NCBI GenBank assembly: GCA_007122045.1
Contig: SKJM01000618.1
Coordinates: 1-5,087, forward strand
Direction of reading: 5' to 3'
Length of the DNA: 5,087 nucleotides
Source: Planctomycetales bacterium
GTDB taxonomy: Bacteria; Planctomycetota; Planctomycetia; Pirellulales; Thermoguttaceae
In this document: positions 1-5,087 of the stretch, in pieces
Numbering within the stretch: position 1 is the first letter of the stretch
Layout of the letters: every line of letters begins with the position of its first letter
The notes under the pieces: generated by a model
What the model was told of the DNA's origin: nothing
Seen by the model: only the letters and a program-made list of their open reading frames with translations
Databases searched by the model: none
Position numbers and translations under genes: made by a program

Positions 1-2
1 CG

Positions 3-188
3 CGGCTGATCGCGCGCGACCGCCGGCAGGATGAGCGACGCATTCGGGAAGCGCTCGAAGAGGCCGGCGTGCCCGCCGAAGCCGTGCGGGAAGGCGCCGT
101 CACCGTGCAGGACGTTTTTGTACACCACGTAACCGCGCCCCAGGCCGCTCACGGGGGACGGTCGCAATTTTCGCGGCGGAGGGGGTAG
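3..188 (+). CDS. ABC transporter ATP-binding protein, C-terminal end (partial, 5' end outside window)
   Basis: The reading frame starting at base 3 gives 61 residues before a TAG stop at 186-188. The Walker A, signature and Walker B parts lie upstream of the window. What is visible is an amphipathic helix (IREALEEAGVPAEAVRE, residues 14-30) and then VTVQDVFVHHV (33-43). This resembles the 'SLEDVFV' tail that closes the ATPase subunits of YbhF/CcmA-type ABC-2 exporters. Two ABC-2 permease genes follow on the same strand, which supports the assignment strongly. It would be the cytoplasmic energy-coupling subunit of this exporter. The last 11 residues (GGRSQFSRRRG) and the stop codon come from the palindromic repeat that starts at 153, so the natural C-terminus probably ended near HHVTAPQAAH and was extended when the repeat arrived. 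The family call rests on a short tail plus context. Confidence 0.72.
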   Translation, partial: RLIARDRRQDERRIREALEEAGVPAEAVREGAVTVQDVFVHHVTAPQAAHGGRSQFSRRRG

Positions 189-233
189 CGGTAATGGAGA
201 ACCGCATTTCGCCGCGAAAATGGGACGGTCCCC
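153..233. repeat. REP-like palindromic element (about 81 bp, possibly RAYT-associated) at the ABC operon junction
   Basis: Two long arms face each other. The left arm, 154-178, pairs with the right arm, 210-233. It includes a perfect 12 bp stem (ATTTTCGCGGCG at 167-178 against CGCCGCGAAAAT at 210-221) and outer GGGGAC/GTCCCC ends with two mismatches and one bulged base. A second stem sits in the loop: GCGGT (188-192) against ACCGC (201-205). The right end also carries the self-complementary 11-mer GGGACGGTCCC (223-233). This nested hairpin design fits repetitive extragenic palindromes moved by REP-associated tyrosine transposases (RAYT, Y1/IS200-like). From memory, GGGAC..GTCCC elements with an inner TTTTCGCGGCG stem are widespread in planctomycete genomes, but I could not search. 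No transposase is encoded here, so the copy would be non-autonomous. It overlaps the ATPase stop codon and lies just before the permease start, so its RNA hairpin could affect mRNA stability or the ratio of subunits made. Confidence 0.75.
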
Positions 234-246
234 TTCCGCCGATACC

Positions 247-1401
247 ATGAAACTGCACCGCATCACCACACTGGCCCTGAAGGAATCGCGCGAGATCGTC
301 CGCGACCGCCTGTTTTTCACCTTGGCCCTGGTGGTTCCCGCCTCGCTGATGCTGGCGTTGGGCTACGGCTTGACGACCGACATGGAAGACGTGCCCATCG
401 CCATCCTCGACTACGACCGCACCCCGATGAGCCGGGAGTACGCCCACCAGTTCATCGCTTCGCATTATTTCAATTTCCACGGCTACCTGGAGCGCGAGGC
501 GCAGATCGACTCGCTCATCGCCGGGCGCCGGGTGCGGGCCGTGCTGGTCATCCCGCCGCGCTTTCAGCGCGATCTGCTGCGGGGCCGAACGGTCGCGGTA
601 CAGTCGATCGCCAGCGGCACCATCGTGCAGCCGGCCGAGACCGTGGGCGGATACGTCGAGGGCACCACGGCCGCGTTCTCCCAGAAACTGGCCACGCGGC
701 ACGTGGCCCGGCGGGAAGCAGTATCGCCGCGGGCGGCCGAAGGCATACTCGCCCCAGTTCGCCTGCAAGTGCGCTTCTTTTACAACGAGCCGCTCGACAG
801 CCGCTGGGGTATCGTGCCCGGCGTGATGATGATCGTGCTCATGTTCTCGCTCCCGCTGCTGACGGCGGTAAGCATCGTGCGGGAGAAGGAGACCGGCTCG
901 ATCGACAACGTCTACGCCTCGACCCTGACGCCGGCCGAGTTCGTGGCCGGCAAATTGATCCCGTACTGGACCCTGGCGGTCGTCAACGGCTTGCTGCTGT
1001 GGGGCATCGTGACGCTGCTGTACGGCGTACCCTTCCGGGGCGACCCGTGGGCATTCCTGGCGTCGATGATGCTGTTCTGCCTCTGCACGACGGCCCTGGG
1101 TTTGATCGTGTCGCTGCTGGTCCGCACCCAAATTGCGGCCATCCTCGTGATGATCGTGTTGACGCTGATTCCGGCGGTGCTCTTTTCCGGGGTGTTCGTG
1201 CCGCTGGACTCGCTGGGGGCGGCCGGCCGGTTCCAGTCGCGCCTGCTGCCGGCCACCTACTTCAACTTGATCGCCCAGGCCTCGTTCCTCAAAGGGGTGG
1301 GGGTGGAAACCATCTGGCCCGACATGGCGATGCTGGCCGTTTACGCAACCGTCCTGCTGGCGATCGCGTGGTGGCGGTTTACCAAGCGCCCCCGTCGATG
1401 A
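247..1401 (+). CDS. ABC-2 type transporter permease (YbhS-like)
   Basis: A 384-residue inner-membrane permease of the ABC-2 family with the YbhS/YbhR/YhhJ layout. One membrane segment sits near the N-terminus (about 23-42). A large extracytoplasmic domain follows (about 43-185), including the AILDYDRTPMSREY stretch (52-65) typical of this subfamily. Five more membrane segments lie at about 189-210, 238-260, 268-292, 297-320 and 358-377. The cytoplasmic coupling motif VREKETGSIDN (211-221) directly after the second segment, followed by LTPAEFVAGKLIPY, is the best family marker. It should pair with the second permease and the upstream ATPase to export a hydrophobic compound or drug; the substrate cannot be read from sequence. 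I chose ATG 247 because the in-frame ATG at 220 lies inside the palindromic repeat and would add nine residues (MGRSPSADT) encoded mostly by it. Neither start has a clear Shine-Dalgarno sequence, so translation may be coupled to the ATPase gene. Confidence 0.9.
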   Translation: MKLHRITTLALKESREIVRDRLFFTLALVVPASLMLALGYGLTTDMEDVPIAILDYDRTPMSREYAHQFIASHYFNFHGYLEREAQIDSLIAGRRVRAVLVIPPRFQRDLLRGRTVAVQSIASGTIVQPAETVGGYVEGTTAAFSQKLATRHVARREAVSPRAAEGILAPVRLQVRFFYNEPLDSRWGIVPGVMMIVLMFSLPLLTAVSIVREKETGSIDNVYASTLTPAEFVAGKLIPYWTLAVVNGLLLWGIVTLLYGVPFRGDPWAFLASMMLFCLCTTALGLIVSLLVRTQIAAILVMIVLTLIPAVLFSGVFVPLDSLGAAGRFQSRLLPATYFNLIAQASFLKGVGVETIWPDMAMLAVYATVLLAIAWWRFTKRPRR

Positions 1402-1426
1402 GGTCCCCATACAAAGAGTCTCGACC

Positions 1427-2563
1427 ATGACGTTCCAAGCAACCGGCGATTACCTGCGGCAGTTGGCCATGCTCTCGCGCAAGGAGTTCCTCCAGTTCTT
1501 CCGCGACCCCGTCCTGGTGATCTTCCTGATCTATGCGTTCACGCTGTCGATCATCGCCTCCTCGACGGTCGTCAGCACCCAACTGCGAAACGCGACGACC
1601 GTCTACATCGACCGCGACCGCACCGGCGCCTCGCGCGAGCTGGTCCACCGTTTCCGCGAACCCCACTTCCGCGTCGAGCGGCGGCTCGACGCCGACCGCG
1701 AGGCGGTCCAGTGGCTCGACAGCGGCCAGGCGATGGTGGTCCTGGACATTCCCAGCGGGTTCCAGGAGGCCCTGCGGCGGCGCCGACCCACCGACGTGCA
1801 GATGCTGATCGACGCCTCCAACTCGCACGTGGCCTTCATGGGGGCGTCGTACGGCGAGCGGATTCTGCGGCGGTTCGCCGACGACCTCGACCCCGACCCC
1901 CGCGCGGAGCGCGCGCCCCGCGTCGAACTCCGGCAGCGGTTCTGGTTCAACCCCAACCTGCGCGACGAGCCGTTCCGAGCCCTGGAGCAGATCGCGCGCA
2001 TGACCCTGCTGTTCTCCATGCTGCTGCCGGCCACGGCCATGGCCCGCGAGCGGGAGCGCGGCACGGTCCAGCAGTTGCTCGTTTCGCCCCTGACGCCCGT
2101 GCAGATCATGCTGTCGAAAGTCCTCCCGATGACCTGCATCATCCTGGGGGCGACGACCGTGGCGCTGTTCGTCGTGGTGCGGGGCGCGCTGGGCATCGCA
2201 CTGCACGGCAACGTGCTGCTCTACCTGGCGCTGAGCGGCGTGTTCGCGGTGAACGCCTCGGGTATCGGGCTGCTGATCGCCTCGTTCAGCCGGAACCTGG
2301 CGCAGGTGGGGTTTCTTTCGCTCTTGGTCATGCCGCCGATGAACCTCTTCGCCGGTACGATCACCCCGCTGGAGTCGATGCCGCTGCTGCTGAGGCCGTT
2401 GGTGCTCATCTCGCCCATGTACCACTACCTCCAGGTGTCCTTCGGCCTGCTGCTCGAAGGCACGCCGCCCCGCATGCTGTGGGATTCCATCCTGGCGATG
2501 GTGTTCATCGGCGGCGGGCTGTTCGCGCTGGGCGCGTGGCGGTTCCGGCGGCAGTTCACCTGA
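1427..2563 (+). CDS. ABC-2 type transporter permease (YbhR-like)
   Basis: A 378-residue permease, the second half of the exporter's membrane channel. The layout matches the preceding gene: a cytoplasmic N-terminus with SRKEFLQFFRDP (17-28), a first membrane segment at about 29-50, a large external domain (about 51-185) with TTVYIDRDRTGASREL (57-72), and then a cluster of membrane segments at about 187-206, 232-253, 261-285, 293-316 and 352-370. The coupling motif ARERERGTVQQLLVSPLTP (206-224) follows the second segment and is classic for ABC-2 permeases of the YbhR/YhhJ type. The gene starts 25 bases after the stop of the first permease on the same strand, so the two are almost certainly co-transcribed and probably form a heterodimer. 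Only a weak purine stretch (AAAGAG, 1412-1417) precedes the ATG. No terminator hairpin is visible after the TGA at 2561-2563; transposase debris begins almost at once. Confidence 0.92.
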   Translation: MTFQATGDYLRQLAMLSRKEFLQFFRDPVLVIFLIYAFTLSIIASSTVVSTQLRNATTVYIDRDRTGASRELVHRFREPHFRVERRLDADREAVQWLDSGQAMVVLDIPSGFQEALRRRRPTDVQMLIDASNSHVAFMGASYGERILRRFADDLDPDPRAERAPRVELRQRFWFNPNLRDEPFRALEQIARMTLLFSMLLPATAMARERERGTVQQLLVSPLTPVQIMLSKVLPMTCIILGATTVALFVVVRGALGIALHGNVLLYLALSGVFAVNASGIGLLIASFSRNLAQVGFLSLLVMPPMNLFAGTITPLESMPLLLRPLVLISPMYHYLQVSFGLLLEGTPPRMLWDSILAMVFIGGGLFALGAWRFRRQFT

Positions 2564-2577
2564 GGGAGGGCGGTCAC

Positions 2578-2769
2578 AACCAATTCACGTTTGGTCGCCA
2601 TTTGCCGAATGCCGCCAATCACGCGACCCACTTTGCCCTCCAGCAGCTTTCGCAGATAAGTGTCCACAAACACTTCCGCCTCCTTACTCCCCTCGCGAAA
2701 GAAACAGCAGGCCAGCTTCCACACGTACTCGGTCACGTGCCAGATGTCCAAAATGCCTCGATAATCATC
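2578..2769 (-). pseudogene. ISKra4-family transposase, internal fragment
   Basis: Read on the - strand, this stretch encodes DDYRGILDIWHVTEYVWKL and continues through FFREGSKEAEVFVDTYL to LLEGKVGRVIGGIRQMATKREL. This follows the middle of ISKra4-family DDE transposases closely, where an 'ILD.WHV.EYLW' motif is followed by 'EGS.EAE', 'LLEG' and 'VIGGLRQMATKR'. Only about 62 residues of that gene remain. Upstream (above 2769) the same frame gives unrelated sequence, and downstream the frame runs straight into the antisense of the permease gene at 2563. The catalytic region on both sides and the element's ends are gone, so it cannot be active. The reading frame within the fragment is intact, which suggests either a fairly recent loss or a fragment carried by a rearrangement. 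The family call comes from motif memory; a profile search would settle it. Confidence 0.75.
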
Positions 2770-2847
2770 GCTCGGGCTCCTGGGGTAGGACAATGAAACA
2801 TTTTCCCCGTTCAATCGCACTATTCCGGGCCAAATCACACCATTCAT

Positions 2848-2949
2848 GCGGTCCTGAGATACTGGTCGAGCTGGCCCTATAAGGGGGGTACCCCCGGACG
2901 CCTGCTCGGCATAGGATGAGACAAACGTTTATTTGAATGAGGCGAACGA
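2848..2949. other. Spacer between the transposase remnant and msrB, with a perfect 12 bp palindrome
   Basis: I see no coding sequence I would defend here. The spacer holds GGGGGTACCCCC at 2884-2895, a perfect palindrome. The 13-mer around it, AGGGGGGTACCCC (2882-2894), differs by one base from AGGGGGGCACCCC inside the second tandem repeat of msrB (3089-3101), so the two may share an origin. Any msrB promoter should lie in this spacer, but no convincing -35/-10 pair could be picked by eye. A GAGG at 2939-2942, seven bases before ATG 2950, is a usable ribosome binding site for the long msrB start. Confidence 0.45.
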
Positions 2950-3570
2950 ATGCGTTGGCGAATGTGGGTGCTGAGTGTCGGAGGCGGGGCTGCCGCGATG
3001 GTGGTTGCGACGGTCCTCCAGTTCCGCGCAAGCCCGCCTGCTTCGGAAGCGAAGGAGTCGGGCACCCCGGCGATTTTGGAAGCAAGGGAGGGGGGCACCC
3101 CGCCCGACTTGAAAGCAAAGGAGACAGCCATGCCGGCCAACCAGCCACCCGACCAACCGCACGTGTGCACGCCGTTGCCGCGGACCGAAGCCGAGTGGAA
3201 ACAGGCGCTCACCGAGGAGCAGTTCCGCGTGACGCGCCAGGGAGGCACCGAGCAGCGGTTCACCGGCGCGTTCTGGAACACCAAGGAGGAAGGGACCTAC
3301 AAGTGCGTGTGCTGCGGGGCGCCGCTGTTCGGTTCGGAAACGAAGTTCGACTCGGGCACCGGTTGGCCCAGCTACTTTCAGCCGGTCGACCCGGAGGCCG
3401 TTCGCACCCGGCCCGACCATAGCCATAACATGGTGCGCACCGAGGTGTTGTGCGCGAAGTGCGACGCGCATCTCGGGCACGTCTTCCCCGACGGGCCGGA
3501 GCCGACCGGCAAGCGGTACTGCATCAACTCGGCCGCTTTGGCGTTCGAGCCCGGCGAGCCGGAGCCGTAG
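2950..3570 (+). CDS. msrB: Peptide-methionine (R)-S-oxide reductase MsrB with N-terminal membrane anchor or signal
   Basis: Reduces the R-epimer of methionine sulfoxide in proteins back to methionine, repairing oxidative damage. The catalytic domain covers roughly residues 80-200 of 206. Visible features are the zinc-binding pairs C119/C122 (in [11 protein letters not shown]) and C168/C171 (in [13 protein letters not shown]), the active-site loop [10 protein letters not shown] (133-142), the [11 protein letters not shown] segment (156-166), and the catalytic cysteine C191 in RYCINS. Position 137 is Thr where many MsrB proteins have a second, resolving Cys (SGCGWPS), so recycling may follow another route. 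In front of this domain lie a basic-hydrophobic stretch (residues 1-25, signal peptide or anchor) and an 11-residue repeat linker (33-65), suggesting an exported or membrane-tethered enzyme. An alternative start at ATG 3130 (Met61) has a far better ribosome binding site and would give a 146-residue cytoplasmic protein of ordinary MsrB length. The gene converges on serC with 8 bases between stop codons. Confidence 0.95.
   Translation: MRWRMWVLSVGGGAAAMVVATVLQFRASPPASEAKESGTPAILEAREGGTPPDLKAKETAMPANQPPDQPHVCTPLPRTEAEWKQALTEEQFRVTRQGGTEQRFTGAFWNTKEEGTYKCVCCGAPLFGSETKFDSGTGWPSYFQPVDPEAVRTRPDHSHNMVRTEVLCAKCDAHLGHVFPDGPEPTGKRYCINSAALAFEPGEPEP
3046..3144 (+). repeat. Three 33 bp tandem repeats in the msrB 5' region
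   Basis: The units are 3046-3078, 3079-3111 and 3112-3144, encoding [22 protein letters not shown] and [11 protein letters not shown]. Units 1 and 2 are clearly alike (GAAGC.A.GGAG..GGGCACCCC); unit 3 is more diverged but keeps the AAGC, GGAG and CCGG landmarks in register. In the protein they make a charged, Pro/Gly-rich linker between the hydrophobic N-terminus and the enzyme domain. Part of unit 2 is nearly identical to the palindrome region at 2882-2894. Confidence 0.7.
3117..3123 (+). promoter_or_regulatory. Strong internal Shine-Dalgarno (AAAGGAG) for a possible second msrB start
   Basis: AAAGGAG is followed by six bases and then ATG at 3130-3132, in frame with msrB. Sequence and spacing are close to ideal, better than the GAGG before ATG 2950. 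The protein from this ATG ([10 protein letters not shown]...) would contain the complete MsrB domain without the membrane segment. It could be the only real start, or one of two. Confidence 0.55.
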
Positions 3571-3578
3571 GCAAACTG

Positions 3579-4673
3579 TCAGCCGTGCTTGGCGCGGAAG
3601 TCGTCCATGAACTGGCACAGGGCCTTGACGCCTTCGACGGGCATGGCGTTGTAGATCGAGGCGCGGCAGCCGCCCACGCTGCGGTGGCCCTTCAGCGCCA
3701 CGAGGTCGTGTTGCTCGGCCTCCTTGAGGAACGGTTCCTCCAGGGCCGGGTCTTTCAGCCGGAACGCCACGTTCATCACCGACCGGCTTCCCGGCTCGGC
3801 GTGCACGGCGTAGAAGCCCTCGGCGGCGTCGATGCAGTCGTAGAGCAGTTGGGCCTTGTCGCGGTTGATGCGGTCGATCGCGGCCAGCCCGCCCACGTCC
3901 TCCAGCAGCCACTTGGTGACGAGGTTCACCATGTAGACGGCGAAGGTCGGGGCGGTGTTCAGGAGCGACCCGGCGTCGGCGTGCAGCTTGTAGCTGAGCA
4001 TCGAGGGGAGGGTTGGCGGCGAGCGCCGGCACAGATCGTCGCGGATGATGACGATGGTGACCCCCGCCGGCCCGGCGTTCTTCTGGGCGCAGGCGTAGAG
4101 GATGCCGTAACGCTCGATGGACACCGGCCGGGAGAGGAAGTCGGAGGAGGCGTCGCACACGAGCGGCACGCCGCCGGTATCGGGCTCGGTGGGAAACTGC
4201 ACCCCGCCGATGGTCTCGTTCGACGTGATGTGCACGTATACCGCGTCGGGGTCGAGGTCGAGTTCCTCGCGGTTCGGAATACGGTTGTAGTTGCCGGCCG
4301 CGCCGTCGAAGGCCACGCGGGTCGGGCCCTGGGTCTTCGCCTCGCTCAGGGCCTTCTTGCCCCAGGAGCCGGTCAGCACGTAATCGGCCGACTTGCCGGT
4401 GCCGGCCAGCAGGTTCATCGGCGCCATGGCGAACTGCATCTGCGCCCCGCCCTGCAGGAACAGCACGTGGTAGGTATCGGGAATGCCGAGCAGCTCGCGC
4501 ACGTTCGCCTCGGCCTGCTCGATGATTTGCGTGAAGGTTTTCGACCGGTGGCTGATCTCCAAGATGGAGCTTCCCGCGCCGGGCAGCGCCAGCAGATGCC
4601 GCTGGGCCTCTTCCAGGGCCGGGACCGGCAAGACGGCCGGCCCGGCCGAAAAATTGTAGACTCGTTTCTCCAT
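3579..4673 (-). CDS. serC: Phosphoserine aminotransferase SerC
   Basis: A pyridoxal-phosphate enzyme of 364 residues that converts 3-phosphohydroxypyruvate and glutamate to 3-phosphoserine and 2-oxoglutarate, the second step of serine synthesis; the family also serves pyridoxine synthesis. The PLP lysine is K198 in YACAQKNAGPAGV. Other expected sites are visible: the N-terminal YNFSAGPA (6-13), SHRS (41-44), the phosphate-binding GGAQMQFAMAP (75-85), W104, D174 in CDASSDFLSRP, N239/T240 in LLNTAPTF, and the substrate-binding GHRSVGGCRASIYNAMP near the end (H330, R331, R337). Length and residue positions fit the E. coli enzyme closely. I chose ATG 4673 because NFSAGPA then sits where it does in the family and AAAGGA lies seven bases upstream; an in-frame start at 4718 would overlap the preceding gene and add 15 atypical residues. 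It lies 16 bases after that gene's stop, so the two are probably co-transcribed. Confidence 0.97.
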   Translation of the reverse strand: MEKRVYNFSAGPAVLPVPALEEAQRHLLALPGAGSSILEISHRSKTFTQIIEQAEANVRELLGIPDTYHVLFLQGGAQMQFAMAPMNLLAGTGKSADYVLTGSWGKKALSEAKTQGPTRVAFDGAAGNYNRIPNREELDLDPDAVYVHITSNETIGGVQFPTEPDTGGVPLVCDASSDFLSRPVSIERYGILYACAQKNAGPAGVTIVIIRDDLCRRSPPTLPSMLSYKLHADAGSLLNTAPTFAVYMVNLVTKWLLEDVGGLAAIDRINRDKAQLLYDCIDAAEGFYAVHAEPGSRSVMNVAFRLKDPALEEPFLKEAEQHDLVALKGHRSVGGCRASIYNAMPVEGVKALCQFMDDFRAKHG

Positions 4674-4680
4674 GGTCGGT

Positions 4681-4686
4681 TCCTTT
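4681..4686 (-). promoter_or_regulatory. Shine-Dalgarno of serC
   Basis: On the - strand this reads AAAGGA, seven bases before the serC ATG at 4673. It decides the start in favour of 4673 over the upstream in-frame ATG at 4718, which lies inside the neighbouring gene. It occupies most of the 16-base gap to that gene, leaving no room for a separate promoter. Confidence 0.7.
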
Positions 4687-4689
4687 GGG

Positions 4690-5087
4690 TTATCGTTGCG
4701 GCGGGCTCCGATCGGCATGCGCGGGGGCGATCATCGCCTGCACCAGGGCCTCCAGGTTGCCGTTGTTTCCCGCGTCGGTGGCGATGCGCACCGCGCTGCT
4801 CACCTGGCCCGGCTCCGAATCGGCCGTAAACGTGACGGTAATCAGGTGCACGCTGTTCGCTTCGTCGCCGGCAGAGAACGTCAGGCGGGGATCGTCGGAC
4901 TCGACGGCCGTAATGCGGAACGGCTCCTGCCCCTGCACGACCAGCCGCCGCGAAACCGACTGCCCGGGCGCCAGCACGCCCAGCATCAGCGGCGACGGGC
5001 GGACCGACAGCGCCGAGACGACCACGCCCTCGACCGCCACGGGCACGCGCGCCGCCCGCGGGTTCTGATCGTTGGTCACCAGCACCA
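4690..5087 (-). CDS. DUF1573-like beta-sandwich protein, C-terminal part (partial, 5' end outside window)
   Basis: The frame is open from the window edge to a TAA stop at 4690-4692, giving 132 visible residues. There is no true start here: the first usable codon, a GTG at 5085, reads as internal (VLVTNDQNPRAARVPVAVEG). The sequence alternates short strands and turns: VTND.NPR..RVPVAVEGVV, VRPSPLMLGVLAPGQSVSRRLVVQG, FRITAVESDDPRLTF, HLITVTFTADSEPG and AVRIATDAGN. That resembles the Ig-like fold of DUF1573-type proteins, common and usually exported in planctomycetes, with strands for a second sandwich domain after the 'TNDP...PVAVEG' closure. No catalytic residues are apparent; a structural or surface role is likely but not shown. 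The signal peptide, if any, would be upstream. It is the first visible gene of a - strand pair with serC. The family assignment is from remembered motif patterns only. Confidence 0.7.
   Translation of the reverse strand, partial: VLVTNDQNPRAARVPVAVEGVVVSALSVRPSPLMLGVLAPGQSVSRRLVVQGQEPFRITAVESDDPRLTFSAGDEANSVHLITVTFTADSEPGQVSSAVRIATDAGNNGNLEALVQAMIAPAHADRSPPQR

Noticed and set aside
220..246. Upstream ATG (220) as the start of the first permease
   Set aside because: It lies inside the palindromic repeat, has no ribosome binding site, and adds nine residues unlike the family N-terminus; ATG 247 (MKLHRITTLALKE) fits better.
100..1428. Long open frame (442 codons) on the - strand opposite the first permease
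   Set aside because: It is the antisense of a well-supported permease in GC-rich DNA, is extremely rich in Arg, His, Gln and Gly, and shows no recognisable domain.
1909..1918. GC-rich inverted repeat (GCGCG.../CGCGC) inside the second permease gene
   Set aside because: Short and within coding sequence of very high GC, where such pairs arise by chance; encodes ordinary residues of the external domain.
1379..2425. Long - strand frame opposite the second permease
   Set aside because: Antisense shadow of the YbhR-like gene, with the same biased composition and no domain.
3571..3578. Possible bidirectional terminator between msrB and serC
   Set aside because: Only eight bases separate the stop codons and no hairpin with a T-run is visible on either side.
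2929..4158. 409-codon - strand frame spanning msrB and part of serC
   Set aside because: Runs antisense to msrB and out of frame within serC; Arg/Pro/Ala-rich with no family features, while both genes it overlaps are certain.
4674..4718. Upstream ATG (4718) as the start of serC
   Set aside because: It overlaps the end of the preceding gene and adds 15 atypical residues; the AAAGGA site and family alignment both favour 4673.
3450..4829. 459-codon + strand frame opposite serC
   Set aside because: Mirror of the serC coding frame. The sequence is Gly/Val/His/Arg-rich and domain-free, and serC has all its active-site residues.

Overview
This GC-rich 5.1 kb window looks like an ordinary stretch of bacterial chromosome with a few mobile-DNA scars. 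Gene content and repeats point most readily to a planctomycete (Pirellulales-like) or a related environmental bacterium. The clues are a DUF1573-like beta-sandwich protein next to serC, an 80 bp REP-like palindrome built on GGGAC/GTCCC, an ISKra4-type transposase remnant, and 'EGGTP'-type tandem repeats at the start of a methionine sulfoxide reductase. The lineage is an inference from remembered patterns, not a database result.

Left part (1-2563, + strand): the 3' end of an ABC ATPase gene, then two consecutive ABC-2 type permease genes of the YbhS/YbhR kind. Together they form the end of an exporter operon (ATPase plus two permease half-units, usually with a HlyD-like adaptor gene further upstream, outside this window). 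The palindromic element at 153-233 fills the whole ATPase-permease junction. It encodes the last 11 residues and the stop codon of the ATPase and ends 13 bases before the first permease start.

Middle (2564-2949): a gene-poor spacer that reads as less GC-rich than its surroundings. It carries about 190 bp of the interior of an ISKra4-family transposase on the - strand, with neither end of the gene, and then a perfect GGGGGTACCCCC palindrome just upstream of the next gene.

Right part (2950-5087): msrB (peptide-methionine (R)-S-oxide reductase) on + converges, with 8 bases between the stop codons, on serC (phosphoserine aminotransferase) on -. serC lies 16 bases downstream of the 3' end of a partial DUF1573-like gene on the same strand, so those two probably share a transcript. 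The msrB N-terminus is the most curious part: a membrane anchor or signal, three 33 bp tandem repeats, and a very good Shine-Dalgarno plus ATG inside the third repeat that could start a second, soluble form of the enzyme.

I see no tRNA, rRNA, CRISPR array, riboswitch or convincing terminator. I did not find a clearly new biological system. The points worth checking are the repeat at the ABC operon junction and the two possible msrB starts.
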